Shown here one piece after another: positions 8,346 to 16,562 of a DNA stretch of 54,826 nt. Within the stretch, counting starts at the first letter, position 1. Every line of letters starts with the position of its first letter. The position numbers were made by a program, and so were the translations under genes. Origin of the DNA: an uncultured Oleispira sp. (GTDB taxonomy: Bacteria; Pseudomonadota; Gammaproteobacteria; Pseudomonadales; Oceanobacteraceae). A model generated the notes under the pieces. The model was given only the letters and a program-made list of their open reading frames with translations. It ran no database searches and had not been told where the DNA came from. The stretch spans positions 1 to 54,826 of the forward strand of contig CAJXUD010000018.1 of NCBI GenBank assembly GCA_913061415.1, in the 5' to 3' direction.

Positions 8346-9203
8346 TTAAGCTTCTTGTGCTGCTATTTCTGGGTATCGTTTTTCCCAACCATCAATTAAT
8401 GCAGACTGATCAATGTCATTAGGGTGAAAGTCGCGCTGAAAAAACTTTCTCACGCCTTTTACATTCGCGCGTAATATTCCTTTTTTGCCCCAGAAAAAAC
8501 GAGTGGCCCCAGCCCATTCTTTGAGGCTTGGCATGTGCTTGGTTTTCCATAGCATGCGCATTTGAAAAAAAGCGATGCGCGAGAAGAGGGTTATCATGGC
8601 AATAACCATAACGCGGCGACGCATCCATTCTTTGTTCACCTTTAGTCGGTAAATATCAAAGGCCACGGCTTTATGTTCGATTTCTTCAACGGCATGCCAT
8701 AACAGCATTTGACGAAGAACCTCGGGGGCTTGGTCGAATACTTCAGGGTTTTCTAATAGAAACTCAGCCAGACTCGCGGTGAAGTGTTCCATGGCAACGG
8801 TTAGGGCAAGTTGGCGCTCTGGACCAAGGCGTGTCTTGAGCATATTGATGCGCTTATCCATGTTATCCGTCACTAGGCTCATTGGAATGCCGAGTCTTTC
8901 GATGGCCTCATTGAGGTCATCGTGGCAGCGTCCGTGATGTGCTTCTTGTCCTATAAAGCCTTTAATATCGGCAGTCATAGCAGGGTCAGAAATGGATTTT
9001 TGATAGTGCCGTACCGAATGTATAAAAAAGCGTTCGCCTTCAGGAAACATCGCGGAGAGCGCGTAAAAGAAGGTGCTGATTAATGAATTGTCTTCGATAG
9101 CGAATTGATGCATTTGCATGTTCTTTGTATCAAATTGCATGCGACGGGGCTTAATGGCGGCTTTGGTTGATGTGCTAGCTGGTTTATTAGCGGAGATCGT
9201 CAT
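8346..9203 (-). CDS. Predicted metal-dependent hydrolase (PF10118-like)
   Basis: A 285-aa mostly helical protein with spaced E and H residues typical of the COG3687/PF10118 metal-dependent hydrolases: FPEGERFFIHSVRHYQ, FIGQEAHHGRCHDDL, VAMEHFTASLAEFL and LLWHAVEEIEHKAVAFD. The ExxH-type motifs on consecutive helices suggest a ferritin-like di-metal centre (inference). One hydrophobic stretch lies near residues 195-215 (VMVIAMITLFSRIAFF). AAGGAA precedes the ATG at good spacing. Substrate unknown. Separate gene, convergent with the mscS-like gene. Confidence 0.82.
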   Translation of the reverse strand: MTISANKPASTSTKAAIKPRRMQFDTKNMQMHQFAIEDNSLISTFFYALSAMFPEGERFFIHSVRHYQKSISDPAMTADIKGFIGQEAHHGRCHDDLNEAIERLGIPMSLVTDNMDKRINMLKTRLGPERQLALTVAMEHFTASLAEFLLENPEVFDQAPEVLRQMLLWHAVEEIEHKAVAFDIYRLKVNKEWMRRRVMVIAMITLFSRIAFFQMRMLWKTKHMPSLKEWAGATRFFWGKKGILRANVKGVRKFFQRDFHPNDIDQSALIDGWEKRYPEIAAQEA

Positions 9204-9301
9204 GATTCAATTCCTTCTTATTATTTTCAATTAACCTACTCACTATGGCATATCGAATTTGCCGTCAGGAGGTTAATTGAGGTCAATATCAAGAATATTA
9301 A

Positions 9302-10372
9302 TTAGAATCCTTCTAATACTATTTTCCCAATCGCGGCATTGCTTTCTATATGGGCATGGGCGCGCTTTAAGTTTTCGGCATTGATGCTGCCGTAATGCTC
9401 ACCTAAGGTCGTTTTGATTAAACCGCGGTCAATGAGGTCGGCAAGGCTATTTAAGAGTTCACGTTGCTTGTACATGTCTTGGGTTTTGAACATGGCGCGG
9501 GTGAACATGAATTCCCAGTGTAGCGAAATCGACTTTCTTTTTAGCTTCATAATGTCTAAGCCGTTTTGCGGATCGTCGATGAGCGCGAGCTTACCTTGTG
9601 GGGCAATGATCTCGACTAATTGATCATAGTGGTCGCCAGTGCGGTTAAGACTAATGACATGAGTGATGTCGTTTATGCCGAGCTCTGACAGTTGTGGCTG
9701 AAGCGGCTGGTGGTGATTAATGACATAGTCAGCCCCTAGTTCTTTTACCCAGCGTTCGCTTTCAGGGCGAGAGGCTGTGCCAATGACAACGGCATTCGTT
9801 AAGGTGGCTGCGAGTTGAGTGAGTATTGAGCCAACACCGCCAGCTGCGCCAACGATTAAAATTCGGCTTGGGATATCGTCACTGTTCTCTGATGCGCTTT
9901 TTAATGCGGTGTCTGGTTTATCCCGTTGATCGACTAACAAAGGGATGAAATCTAAGCGAGTAAAAAGCAGCTCCCATGCGGTGATGGCGGTTAGCGGCAG
10001 GGCGGCGGCTTCGCTATCGCTGAGTGTTTTGGGCTTGTTGCCAGCAATGCGTTCGTCAACCAGCTGATATTCTGCATTACTGCCTGAGCGAGTGAGGTCT
10101 CCTGCGTAATAAACCTGATCGCCTAGGTTGTAGTATTCTACGTCTTCGCCCACGGCCACTACTTCACCGACTGCATCCCAACCTAAAACTTTATGCTGAT
10201 TATTGTCTGCTGAAGCGGATAGACGTATTTTAATATCAACAGGATTGACCGATACTGCACGGACCTTGATTAATAAGTCGCGTCCCGTTGCGTCAGGTTT
10301 TGCGATGTCTATGTCGATCAGCGAGTCGCTGTGCTCAATCGCTTGTGGGGTTAAATAACCTACGGCTTTCAT
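9302..10372 (-). CDS. Zinc-type alcohol dehydrogenase-like NADPH:quinone oxidoreductase
   Basis: A 356-aa MDR-superfamily protein. It has an N-terminal GroES-like domain (VSVNPVDIKIR, LGWDAVGEVVAVGEDV) and a Rossmann domain with the dinucleotide motif ILIVGAAGGVGSILTQLA near residue 172. The structural and catalytic zinc cysteines of classical alcohol dehydrogenases are absent, which places it with the quinone oxidoreductase/ZTA1 branch (COG0604). It probably uses NADPH to reduce quinones or enones; substrate unknown. A short insertion rich in D, S and E (about residues 145-165) separates the domains. Monocistronic. Confidence 0.88.
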   Translation of the reverse strand: MKAVGYLTPQAIEHSDSLIDIDIAKPDATGRDLLIKVRAVSVNPVDIKIRLSASADNNQHKVLGWDAVGEVVAVGEDVEYYNLGDQVYYAGDLTRSGSNAEYQLVDERIAGNKPKTLSDSEAAALPLTAITAWELLFTRLDFIPLLVDQRDKPDTALKSASENSDDIPSRILIVGAAGGVGSILTQLAATLTNAVVIGTASRPESERWVKELGADYVINHHQPLQPQLSELGINDITHVISLNRTGDHYDQLVEIIAPQGKLALIDDPQNGLDIMKLKRKSISLHWEFMFTRAMFKTQDMYKQRELLNSLADLIDRGLIKTTLGEHYGSINAENLKRAHAHIESNAAIGKIVLEGF

Positions 10373-10462
10373 GATGGTTCCTCGATGTATCGGATATAGC
10401 CCTGAGGTTACCTGAAATAAGGGGGATATTTAAGGCTGGATGTAAAAGCTGAGTTAATCATT

Positions 10463-10502
10463 TATTAGAAGCGCACTACAAGTATTAGAAGCGTACTACA
10501 AG
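10463..10502. repeat. 20-bp tandem duplication upstream of tautomerase gene
   Basis: tattagaagcgcactacaag (10463-10482) and tattagaagcgtactacaag (10483-10502) differ at one base. A third partial copy, gaattaga, runs into the ATG at 10511. The duplication brings an AAGGA-like ribosome-binding site next to the start. Confidence 0.9.
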
Positions 10503-10510
10503 GAATTAGA

Positions 10511-10897
10511 ATGATTGTTATTTATGGAATTAAAGAGAACCTAAACCCGATTAAAGCTGATATGTCGAACGTGATTCATGACTGTTTAATGAGTGTTTTA
10601 GGGATGCCTGAAGATAAGCGAGCGCATCGTTTTATCCCGATGGAAAAAGAAGATTTTTATTATCCGGGTGGTCGCAGCGATGCGTATACGGTTATTGAGA
10701 TCAATATGATGGAAGGCCGTGAGGTGGATACGATTAAAGCGTTAATCAAAGCGCTATTTAGTCAAATTGAGCGCCGCTTGAATATTGCCCCTGTGGATAT
10801 AGAGATCATTATTAAAGAACAACCTGCTCACTGCTGGGGCTTTCGCGGTATGACGGGCTGTGAGGCGAGAGACTTAACCTATAAGGTCAATGTATAA
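10511..10897 (+). CDS. Tautomerase-fold protein lacking the N-terminal proline
   Basis: A 128-aa protein of the tautomerase superfamily, long-form type. It has an N-terminal strand (MIVIYGIKE), helix (NVIHDCLMSVLGMP), a central RFIPMEKEDFYYPGGRSDAYTVIEINMMEGR segment, a second helix and a C-terminal strand followed by PAHCWGFRGMTG. The superfamily catalytic Pro that follows Met1 is replaced by Ile2, and no alternative start supplies one. It may work by another mechanism or not be a tautomerase. The transglutaminase-like gene follows after 45 bases in the same direction. Confidence 0.72.
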   Translation: MIVIYGIKENLNPIKADMSNVIHDCLMSVLGMPEDKRAHRFIPMEKEDFYYPGGRSDAYTVIEINMMEGREVDTIKALIKALFSQIERRLNIAPVDIEIIIKEQPAHCWGFRGMTGCEARDLTYKVNV

Positions 10898-10942
10898 GAT
10901 CAATACATAAGGTAAGTGTTTAACGGAAGTAATTGATTAAGA

Positions 10943-11542
10943 ATGGTGATAAACATTAGTGATATGGAAATGTACTTAGAAGCGACAGAGTATATCGACT
11001 GGCAGCAGCCTGATGTCTTGAAGAAAGCCCAGAATTTAGCCTACGGTTTGCTCACCGACGAGGAAGTTGCAAAAGCATGCTTTGAATTTGTACGTGATGA
11101 GATTAAGCACAGCTGGGATTATCAGATGAATCCTGTGACCTGCAAAGCGTCAGATGTTTTGTTCCATGGCACGGGCTATTGTTATGCCAAGAGCCATTTG
11201 CTGGCGGCGTTACTTCGTGCGAATAAAATTCCTGCGGGCTTATGTTATCAGCGCTTAACGATCAGTAATGATGAGCCACCTTTTTGTTTGCATGGGCTTA
11301 ATGCTGTTTATCTCAAACAGCATGGCTGGTATCGTATTGATCCTCGTGGGAATAAAGAGGGGGTGGATGCGCAATTTATACCGCCTTTAGAGCAGTTGGC
11401 TTTTCCTATTCTTAGTGAAGGTGAAGCTGATCTTCCAGAGATTTGGTCTGAACCATTGACCGCTGTTGTTGGCGTATTAAAACGGTATTCGGATTTCTTA
11501 GACGTGGCCAATAATCTTCCAGATATAGCATTATGGAAGTAA
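10943..11542 (+). CDS. Transglutaminase-like (papain-fold) protein
   Basis: A 199-aa soluble protein with the transglutaminase-like triad. Cys80 lies in GTGYCYAKSHLL, His117 in CLHGLNAVYL and Asp133 in RIDPRGN, in the correct order and spacing. The N-terminal ~50 residues are helical and acidic. Bacterial proteins of this type are putative cysteine proteases or amidases; the true substrate is unknown. No signal peptide is visible, so it is probably cytoplasmic. Two further ATGs lie within the first ten codons (10964, 10970); I keep 10943. Confidence 0.85.
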   Translation: MVINISDMEMYLEATEYIDWQQPDVLKKAQNLAYGLLTDEEVAKACFEFVRDEIKHSWDYQMNPVTCKASDVLFHGTGYCYAKSHLLAALLRANKIPAGLCYQRLTISNDEPPFCLHGLNAVYLKQHGWYRIDPRGNKEGVDAQFIPPLEQLAFPILSEGEADLPEIWSEPLTAVVGVLKRYSDFLDVANNLPDIALWK

Positions 11543-11582
11543 TAAAGTAAATGATCATAAATCAATTAAGGACAATTAAATA

Positions 11583-12002
11583 ATGATAAAAACAGTACTC
11601 ATTTTACTCGTAACCACCCTATTTATTACTGGTTGCACCTCGGGCGGCTCAACGCGATCTGAGAGTATTCCTGTTAGCAGCCAATATTATCCAAAAACAA
11701 ATTATGTTGAGCTAATTTTTGGATCGTATAATGGCAATAAAAAGTATGAGCAAATATCATTTATTGAAGTGACAGGGGGAAGAAATTCTAAAACTGATGA
11801 TTTAATGAATGCACTTCGCCAAAAAGCAAAGTCGGTAGGGGCAGATGCCGTTATAGATGTTCGTAAAGGACGCATAGTACGTAAAGAGAGTAATACGACA
11901 TTACTGGTTTTGAGTATCGCAGCGGGTGAGGATAGTTCCCACACTTCACAAGAGTATCGTTCTGATACCTTACAAGGCTTAGCCATTAAATACCTTGATT
12001 AA
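11583..12002 (+). CDS. Predicted lipoprotein, unknown function
   Basis: A 139-aa protein with a lipoprotein signal peptide (MIKTVLILLVTTLFITGC; lipobox L-F-I-T-G-C with Cys18). The mature part has a beta/alpha pattern: YVELIFGSYNGNKKYEQISFIEVTG, a helix with LMNALRQKAKSVGADAVIDVRKG, then TTLLVLSIAAGED. The A-x-x-x-G-A-D-A-V-I-x-V segment resembles small YbjQ/lipoprotein-like domains, but I cannot assign one with confidence. AAGGA lies upstream. Possibly in one transcript with the two genes before it. Confidence 0.75.
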   Translation: MIKTVLILLVTTLFITGCTSGGSTRSESIPVSSQYYPKTNYVELIFGSYNGNKKYEQISFIEVTGGRNSKTDDLMNALRQKAKSVGADAVIDVRKGRIVRKESNTTLLVLSIAAGEDSSHTSQEYRSDTLQGLAIKYLD

Positions 12003-12013
12003 GCGAGTATTTA

Positions 12014-12053
12014 GAGAGTCACTCTTCTAATAAGAGAGCCACTCTTCTAACGA
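12014..12053. repeat. 20-bp tandem duplication
   Basis: gagagtcactcttctaataa (12014-12033) is followed by gagagccactcttctaacga (12034-12053), 17 of 20 bases identical, just after the lipoprotein stop. Confidence 0.85.
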
Positions 12054-12082
12054 ATGAGTAGGAAACTTTTAATAGAAGCTGA

Positions 12083-12108
12083 ATAGTGGGCTAAAACCTG
12101 CCCACTAT
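12083..12108. terminator. Hairpin after lipoprotein gene
   Basis: atagtgggc (12083-12091) pairs with gcccactat (12100-12108) around an eight-base loop. No T-run follows, so it may be a weak terminator or RNA-stabilising stem. Confidence 0.45.
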
Positions 12109-12180
12109 ATGAGTTAAGCCTTATGAAATAGCCAATGTCTACTATACTTTTTAAGGTCTATTGATCTTAGAGAATCACTT

Positions 12181-12921
12181 ATGGTTGCACTCCTTTCGTC
12201 TGTTTTTATGCTGATTGTATTGTTAATACTGCCCTGTAAGGCTGAAGAGTACCATTTTGCTGCAATTTCTAATCTTTATGAGCAAGAGGTTGGGGAAATT
12301 ATACTGACTGATGTATATCGCCGTGCGGGCCTCGAGATGAAGGTGACTCGGATGCCTGGTCAGCGTGCGATTATGGAAGCGACCAGTGGCCGGGTTGATG
12401 GCGAGATTATGCGTATTTGGTCTTATGGAATAGAGCATCCTGAATTGGTGCGCGTGCCAACATCGTATTATTATTTGGAGACTCTGGCGTTTTATAAAAA
12501 AGGTAGTGATGTTGAGGTTAACTCGGTTGACGATTTAGCAAAATATTCTGTGCTAAAAGTCCGAGGGGTTAAACATACCAATACAATTACTAAAGAGCTC
12601 ACGAATGTTTATAACTATGATAATACCGAGGCGATGCTGAGGGCCTTGGATAAGGAGCGTAATAACGTCGCTATTACTCACAGAGCTGATGGAGATTTTG
12701 CCATTAAGAAGCATGGTCTAAAAGATATCGATTCTTCTGAATATCCGATGTTTTCTTTTCCGCTTTATCATTATGTTTTTAAAGAGAAAAGGCACTTGGT
12801 CGACAAAATAAATCGCATTTTCTTGGATATGAAGGCGTCAGGTGAGTTGGATGTTTTAATTCGAAACGCTGAGAAGCAGGTATTTGAGGCTAATGGCTTG
12901 GTTTATCAGCCGCCTGAATAA
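12181..12921 (+). CDS. Periplasmic solute-binding protein, family 3-like, orphan
   Basis: A 246-aa exported protein with a signal peptide over residues ~1-21 (hydrophobic core LSSVFMLIVLLILP, predicted cut after C-K-A). The body follows the bacterial extracellular solute-binding family 3 pattern: EIILTDVYRRAGLEMKVTRM, RAIMEATSGRVDGEIMRIW, then two lobes joined near DDLAKYSVLKVRG and a final helix with ASGELDVLIRNAEK. No permease or ATPase gene is adjacent, so it may serve as an amino-acid or polar-compound sensor or partner a distant transporter. Confidence 0.78.
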   Translation: MVALLSSVFMLIVLLILPCKAEEYHFAAISNLYEQEVGEIILTDVYRRAGLEMKVTRMPGQRAIMEATSGRVDGEIMRIWSYGIEHPELVRVPTSYYYLETLAFYKKGSDVEVNSVDDLAKYSVLKVRGVKHTNTITKELTNVYNYDNTEAMLRALDKERNNVAITHRADGDFAIKKHGLKDIDSSEYPMFSFPLYHYVFKEKRHLVDKINRIFLDMKASGELDVLIRNAEKQVFEANGLVYQPPE

Positions 12922-13059
12922 ATTCAATCAGACTATTTTTAGAGTCACCTGTTTTAGGGTTACCTGCCGCTCGAACACGTGTTTGATCACTGCTTAATTC
13001 AGTAAGCTCAGTGAGAGTAACAAGCGACAGCAACGAGCGACAGGATTTGCAGCAAGCGA

Positions 13060-13980
13060 CTACGCTTTACTGACTCTTTCTAGCAGTTCAATCGACGCAT
13101 CGACTTCTACTTTGCGAATCGCAACACTTTCAATATTACAGCCAACCGGTATGCCCTTTTCATCAGCAAACGCTTTTAGTTCGCGGTAGCTTTGCTCAGA
13201 CACATCGACAGAACGCAGCAGAATATCGTTTGAGTGTATTAAGTCATTTTCCAACCACTTAGGAATACTAATCCCCAGCCATTTCATAAACTGTAAAGTT
13301 TTGGCCGACCCGCATGGAGTAAGGGTAAACAAAATCGGAACCAGTGGAATGTTGTGCTCTTTACCGTAGTAGTAATAATCGGATAAGAAGTTTTTAGAGG
13401 CATTCACATCGTAAACGCCCTGAGAGACAAAGAACGTACAGCCTTGTGCAATCTTCTGGAATACGCGCAAGTGTTCGTCCCCTTTGGTTTGGTGACGTTC
13501 TGGGATCACTACGCCGCCTAACAATACATCGCTTTGAGTGCGCGCTTTGATTTTATAAGCATCACTGATCGATACGGTTACTTCTTGAGACTTTGAAGCC
13601 GCCCCAACAAAGATCGATAAAACCTCGTTTGGCTCGGCTTGAGTCAAAAAGTCAGACAATTCTGTTTCGGAATACTTGCCGACTGCGCGGTAAACAATTT
13701 TAGGAATTTTGAGGTTAGTAAGATGCTGCTGGCTATAATCGTAGCAGTCTAACGTTTCCATAAAAGGAAAAGGGCGCTCTTCATCGGTACGCGACTTTTC
13801 ATCTTGAATATCATAAAGCACTAAACCATCGACACTCAGGTTTTGCAGGCGCTCAACTTGGCGCGCAGAAATTTCGGCTACTTTTTCTTCGCTGGTGCCT
13901 TTTTTGGGTGGCGTGATGCCATAAAGAACAATATCGCTCTCGCGATTTTTGATTTTTGAAATAAGGTTATCAGTTGGCAT
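13060..13980 (-). CDS. Divergent methylenetetrahydrofolate reductase-like protein
   Basis: A 306-aa TIM-barrel protein of the MetF/MTHFR superfamily (COG0685-like). Family-like features are ITPPKKGTSEEKVAEI near residue 22, VDGLVLYDIQDEKSRTDEERPFPF, KIVYRAVGKYSE, a central GGVVIPERHQTKGDEHLR, and FVSQGVYDVNASKNFLSDY. Where E. coli MetF has F-E-x-x-P-P-(R/K), with the catalytic Glu28, this protein reads Y-G-I-T-P-P-K, so that Glu is Gly. It may have a different reaction or use another acid. No metH or folate gene is nearby; gene alone on the minus strand. Confidence 0.7.
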   Translation of the reverse strand: MPTDNLISKIKNRESDIVLYGITPPKKGTSEEKVAEISARQVERLQNLSVDGLVLYDIQDEKSRTDEERPFPFMETLDCYDYSQQHLTNLKIPKIVYRAVGKYSETELSDFLTQAEPNEVLSIFVGAASKSQEVTVSISDAYKIKARTQSDVLLGGVVIPERHQTKGDEHLRVFQKIAQGCTFFVSQGVYDVNASKNFLSDYYYYGKEHNIPLVPILFTLTPCGSAKTLQFMKWLGISIPKWLENDLIHSNDILLRSVDVSEQSYRELKAFADEKGIPVGCNIESVAIRKVEVDASIELLERVSKA

Positions 13981-14061
13981 AATGGCAATTCGGTCGTCTA
14001 TTTTGCGATTAATATACCATTGCTGCTGGATTAAATCAGTGTCGAATTGGATCTAGGGGGG

Positions 14062-14799
14062 TTAAAAGAGTTGGCTAAAGGTGATTCCCCAAGCGCTACC
14101 ATCGCTGATTGTGTCGGTTTTTTTGTTCTTGTAGTTGATGCTGAGATACTTAATGCCCAGTGCGCTACCTGTTCCGGTGAAGTGAAAAAGATACTCGGCA
14201 TAGGCACCATAGGCGTTATGGTATTTGGCATTATCGGTTGTTTCACGGCTGGTGAATATAGGGTCTAAGTGAGCGGTTACTCCGCCGCCAAAGCAGTGAC
14301 GGCCGGCCCAGTAATGGCTAAAAATATCGACGGGCTTGCGCGTGAAGGATAAAACACTTTGACTACCGGTATCGGCTTTGGCCGTGACGAGATCAAATAG
14401 GTAGCCGGCTTTAATGCCCACATCCAGACGCTTTTCAAACATCAGGTGAGCGATGCCAAAGGCTATGTAGACACCTGATCCCGCTCGAATACTATCGACA
14501 TCGCCGTTTTCAAATTTGATTTTTTCTAGGGTAGAACCGCCGAGAAGGGCTTCGAGGCTGAAGAATGGGCGGGTATCGGTATATTCACGATCAGAAAAAG
14601 CATCTTCGTAATAAAAGCCCTCTTCTGATTCTAAGTCGTTTTCTTCTAAGTAGCTTTCTTCTAATTCTCTTTCTTGAAAATCACTTTCTTGTAAGCCGCT
14701 TTCTTCTGAAACCGTTTTCGCATGGCAATACAGACTTGGCAGTAAGCACAATACAACGGCTAACGATCTTAAAGGTCGTTTAGCCAATGCTATTTTCAT
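14062..14799 (-). CDS. Possible outer-membrane beta-barrel protein with acidic pentapeptide repeats
   Basis: A 245-aa protein with a signal peptide (RSLAVVLCLLPSLYCHA, cut near residue 27). It then has an acidic linker of five pentapeptides of consensus E-S-x-L-(Q/E) at residues 33-57, and a C-terminal domain of alternating hydrophobic and aromatic strands. It ends in Phe (GITFSQLF), the usual terminus for BAM-assembled barrels. The start ATG 14799 follows gaagagttcg and overlaps the end of tatC by 20 bases, so it probably belongs to the tat transcript. Longer in-frame starts would remove the signal peptide from the N-terminus. Function unknown. Confidence 0.7.
   Translation of the reverse strand: MKIALAKRPLRSLAVVLCLLPSLYCHAKTVSEESGLQESDFQERELEESYLEENDLESEEGFYYEDAFSDREYTDTRPFFSLEALLGGSTLEKIKFENGDVDSIRAGSGVYIAFGIAHLMFEKRLDVGIKAGYLFDLVTAKADTGSQSVLSFTRKPVDIFSHYWAGRHCFGGGVTAHLDPIFTSRETTDNAKYHNAYGAYAEYLFHFTGTGSALGIKYLSINYKNKKTDTISDGSAWGITFSQLF
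14629..14703 (-). repeat. In-frame 15-bp repeat encoding E-S-x-L-Q/E pentapeptides
   Basis: Five consecutive 15-base units read ESGLQ, ESDFQ, ERELE, ESYLE and ENDLE on the minus strand. The units are diverged at DNA level but share gaa-agc-like starts and tta-gaa-like ends. Confidence 0.85.
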
Positions 14800-15553
14800 C
14801 GAACTCTTCTTGTACGATAGGTTTTTTAATGAGTCGGGCGAACAGAATGCCCACTTCAAATAATAACCACATAGGAACGGCTAGTATGGTTTGCGAGATC
14901 ACATCGGGAGGGGTGACAAACATACCCACAACAAAACAGCCCAAGAAAACATAAGGACGCTTAGCGCTGAGGCTTTGTACGGTTGTAAAACCCATTAGTA
15001 CCATCAGAAAGGTCGCGATTGGAATTTCAAAGGCGATACCAAAAGCAAAGAACATCTTTAAAATAAAGTTCAGGATATTATCAATGTCGGGCATCAATGT
15101 GACGCCTTCTGGGCCTACCGAAGTGAAGAACGAGAAGGCCAGCGGTAAAACAACGTAATACGCAAAGGCTATGCCGCCATAGAACAGTAGGATGCTTGAG
15201 ATAAGCAGGGGTATGGCAAACTTCTTCTCATGCTGATACAAACCGGGTGCGATGAACGACCAGATTTGATGCAGAATAAACGGCACTGATAAAAAGATAG
15301 CGAGCACGATGGTCAGTTTGAAAGGCACCAAGAAGGGCGATGCCACTCCGGTTGCGACCATGCTGCCATCTGCGGGTAAAATTGACGATAACGGCTCTAC
15401 TAATATTAGGTAGAGGTCGTTAGCAAAATAAAATAACCCTAAGAATATGAGCAAAACCGAGAGCACTATTTTGAGCAGGCGATTACGCAGCTCAATTAAG
15501 TGAGTCATCAAGGGTTGTTCTGCCGCCGAAGCGTTTTCTGTTGATTGGGTCAT
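14780..15553 (-). CDS. tatC: Sec-independent protein translocase subunit TatC
   Basis: A 257-aa inner-membrane protein with six predicted helices, the normal TatC length. It carries the conserved N-terminal MTHLIELRNRLLK, the first periplasmic loop PLSSILPADGSMVATGVASPF, SFIAPGLYQHEK after helix 2, and the late FVVGMFVTPPDVISQ segment. TatC recognises twin-arginine signal peptides and forms the translocon core with TatB. It follows tatB by 12 bases and overlaps the next gene. Confidence 0.96.
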   Translation of the reverse strand: MTQSTENASAAEQPLMTHLIELRNRLLKIVLSVLLIFLGLFYFANDLYLILVEPLSSILPADGSMVATGVASPFLVPFKLTIVLAIFLSVPFILHQIWSFIAPGLYQHEKKFAIPLLISSILLFYGGIAFAYYVVLPLAFSFFTSVGPEGVTLMPDIDNILNFILKMFFAFGIAFEIPIATFLMVLMGFTTVQSLSAKRPYVFLGCFVVGMFVTPPDVISQTILAVPMWLLFEVGILFARLIKKPIVQEEFDENSIG

Positions 15554-15565
15554 GTCGCTCGAGTC

Positions 15566-15889
15566 TTATTTTTTGTCAGCTGAAGGGGGATTTTCAGCAG
15601 AGCCTTCTTTGTCAGCATTTTTGGCTAAGGCACTTTTTAATACATCATCTTTTTTTGTTGCGCTTTCTTCTTCATCAAGAAAGGTTGCGTACGGGTCTTT
15701 GAGCTTTTCTTTAAGCTCGTCAGTGCGTACTTGACGTTCTAGGTCGTCTTGGATATTACCCATAGTTCGACGAATCTTGCCAATAAATAACCCCACCGTT
15801 CGGGCAGCAACAGGCAGCCGTTCAGGGCCTAAAACCAATAGACCCAGAATACCCACTACCATTAACTCTAAAAAACCAATATCAAACAC
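15566..15889 (-). CDS. tatB: Sec-independent protein translocase subunit TatB
   Basis: A 107-aa protein starting MFDIGFLELMVVGILGLLVLGPERLP, the canonical TatB helix with the F-x-E and G-P-x-(R/K)-L-P hinge. An amphipathic helix (AARTVGLFIGKIRRTMGNIQDDLERQ) and a charged tail follow. TatB partners TatC in the twin-arginine signal receptor. It lies 24 bases after tatA. The tail is rather short, as is common outside enterobacteria. Confidence 0.95.
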   Translation of the reverse strand: MFDIGFLELMVVGILGLLVLGPERLPVAARTVGLFIGKIRRTMGNIQDDLERQVRTDELKEKLKDPYATFLDEEESATKKDDVLKSALAKNADKEGSAENPPSADKK

Positions 15890-15913
15890 GTAATGTGCTC
15901 CGAATTATTTCTT

Positions 15914-16177
15914 TTATTGGTCTTTTTGCTTTTCAGCAGCCGATTTTTCAGTCGTGCTTTCAAACGTTGCATCTTTCTCATCGTGAACGATGGATGCTTG
16001 TTGTGCGGCATCTTTTTCTTCGTCGGCTTTTTTAGGGTCTTCGTTAATGGCATTTTTAAAGCCTTTAACTGCTCCACCTAAATCGCCACCAAGATTACGT
16101 AGTTTCTTAGTTCCGAAGATTAAGATAACGATAACGAATACGATTAATAACTGCCAAATGCTAATACCACCTAACAT
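15914..16177 (-). CDS. tatA: Sec-independent protein translocase subunit TatA
   Basis: An 87-aa protein with the TatA N-terminal membrane helix ([22 protein letters not shown]), the F-G-x-K-K-L hinge, the amphipathic helix [18 protein letters not shown] and a charged C-terminal tail. It forms the protein-conducting oligomer of the Tat system. First gene of tatABC, 28 bases after hinT, so his, hinT and tat genes may be co-transcribed. Confidence 0.95.
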   Translation of the reverse strand: MLGGISIWQLLIVFVIVILIFGTKKLRNLGGDLGGAVKGFKNAINEDPKKADEEKDAAQQASIVHDEKDATFESTTEKSAAEKQKDQ

Positions 16178-16205
16178 GATACTTTCCTCTATTTATTAAA
16201 ATGTT

Positions 16206-16538
16206 TTAAAAACCTGGAAGCTTTGAGCCACCAAGAATATGAAAATGCATGTGAAAAACTTCTTGGCCACCTTTTGCACCGGTATTGGTAATGGTGCGGT
16301 AACCTTCAAGATTTTCTTGTTTTGCTAACTTCGGCACGGTGAGCATCATTTTCCCCATCAGAGCCTCATCTTCTGGCTGTAAGTCATCTAGATTTACGAT
16401 GTGTTTCTTCGGAATCAGTAGAAGATGAGTATCAGCTTTCGGTGATATATCGCGAAAAGCAAAAAAGTCATCGTCTTCGTAGACAGTTTGAGAAGGAATG
16501 TCTCCTGCTACTATCTTACAAAACAAACAATCAGTCAT
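16206..16538 (-). CDS. hinT: HIT family purine nucleoside phosphoramidase
   Basis: A 110-aa protein with the histidine triad H96-x-H98-x-H100 in FHMHFHILGG, the N-terminal CLFCKIVAGDIPSQTVYEDD and a central HLLLIPKKHI strand. These match HinT, which hydrolyses nucleoside phosphoramidates and AMP-lysine-type substrates. The gene sits 24 bases after hisE and before tatA. Confidence 0.93.
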   Translation of the reverse strand: MTDCLFCKIVAGDIPSQTVYEDDDFFAFRDISPKADTHLLLIPKKHIVNLDDLQPEDEALMGKMMLTVPKLAKQENLEGYRTITNTGAKGGQEVFHMHFHILGGSKLPGF

Positions 16539-16562
16539 ATTTAAATTCCTTTCGCTCGCAGT

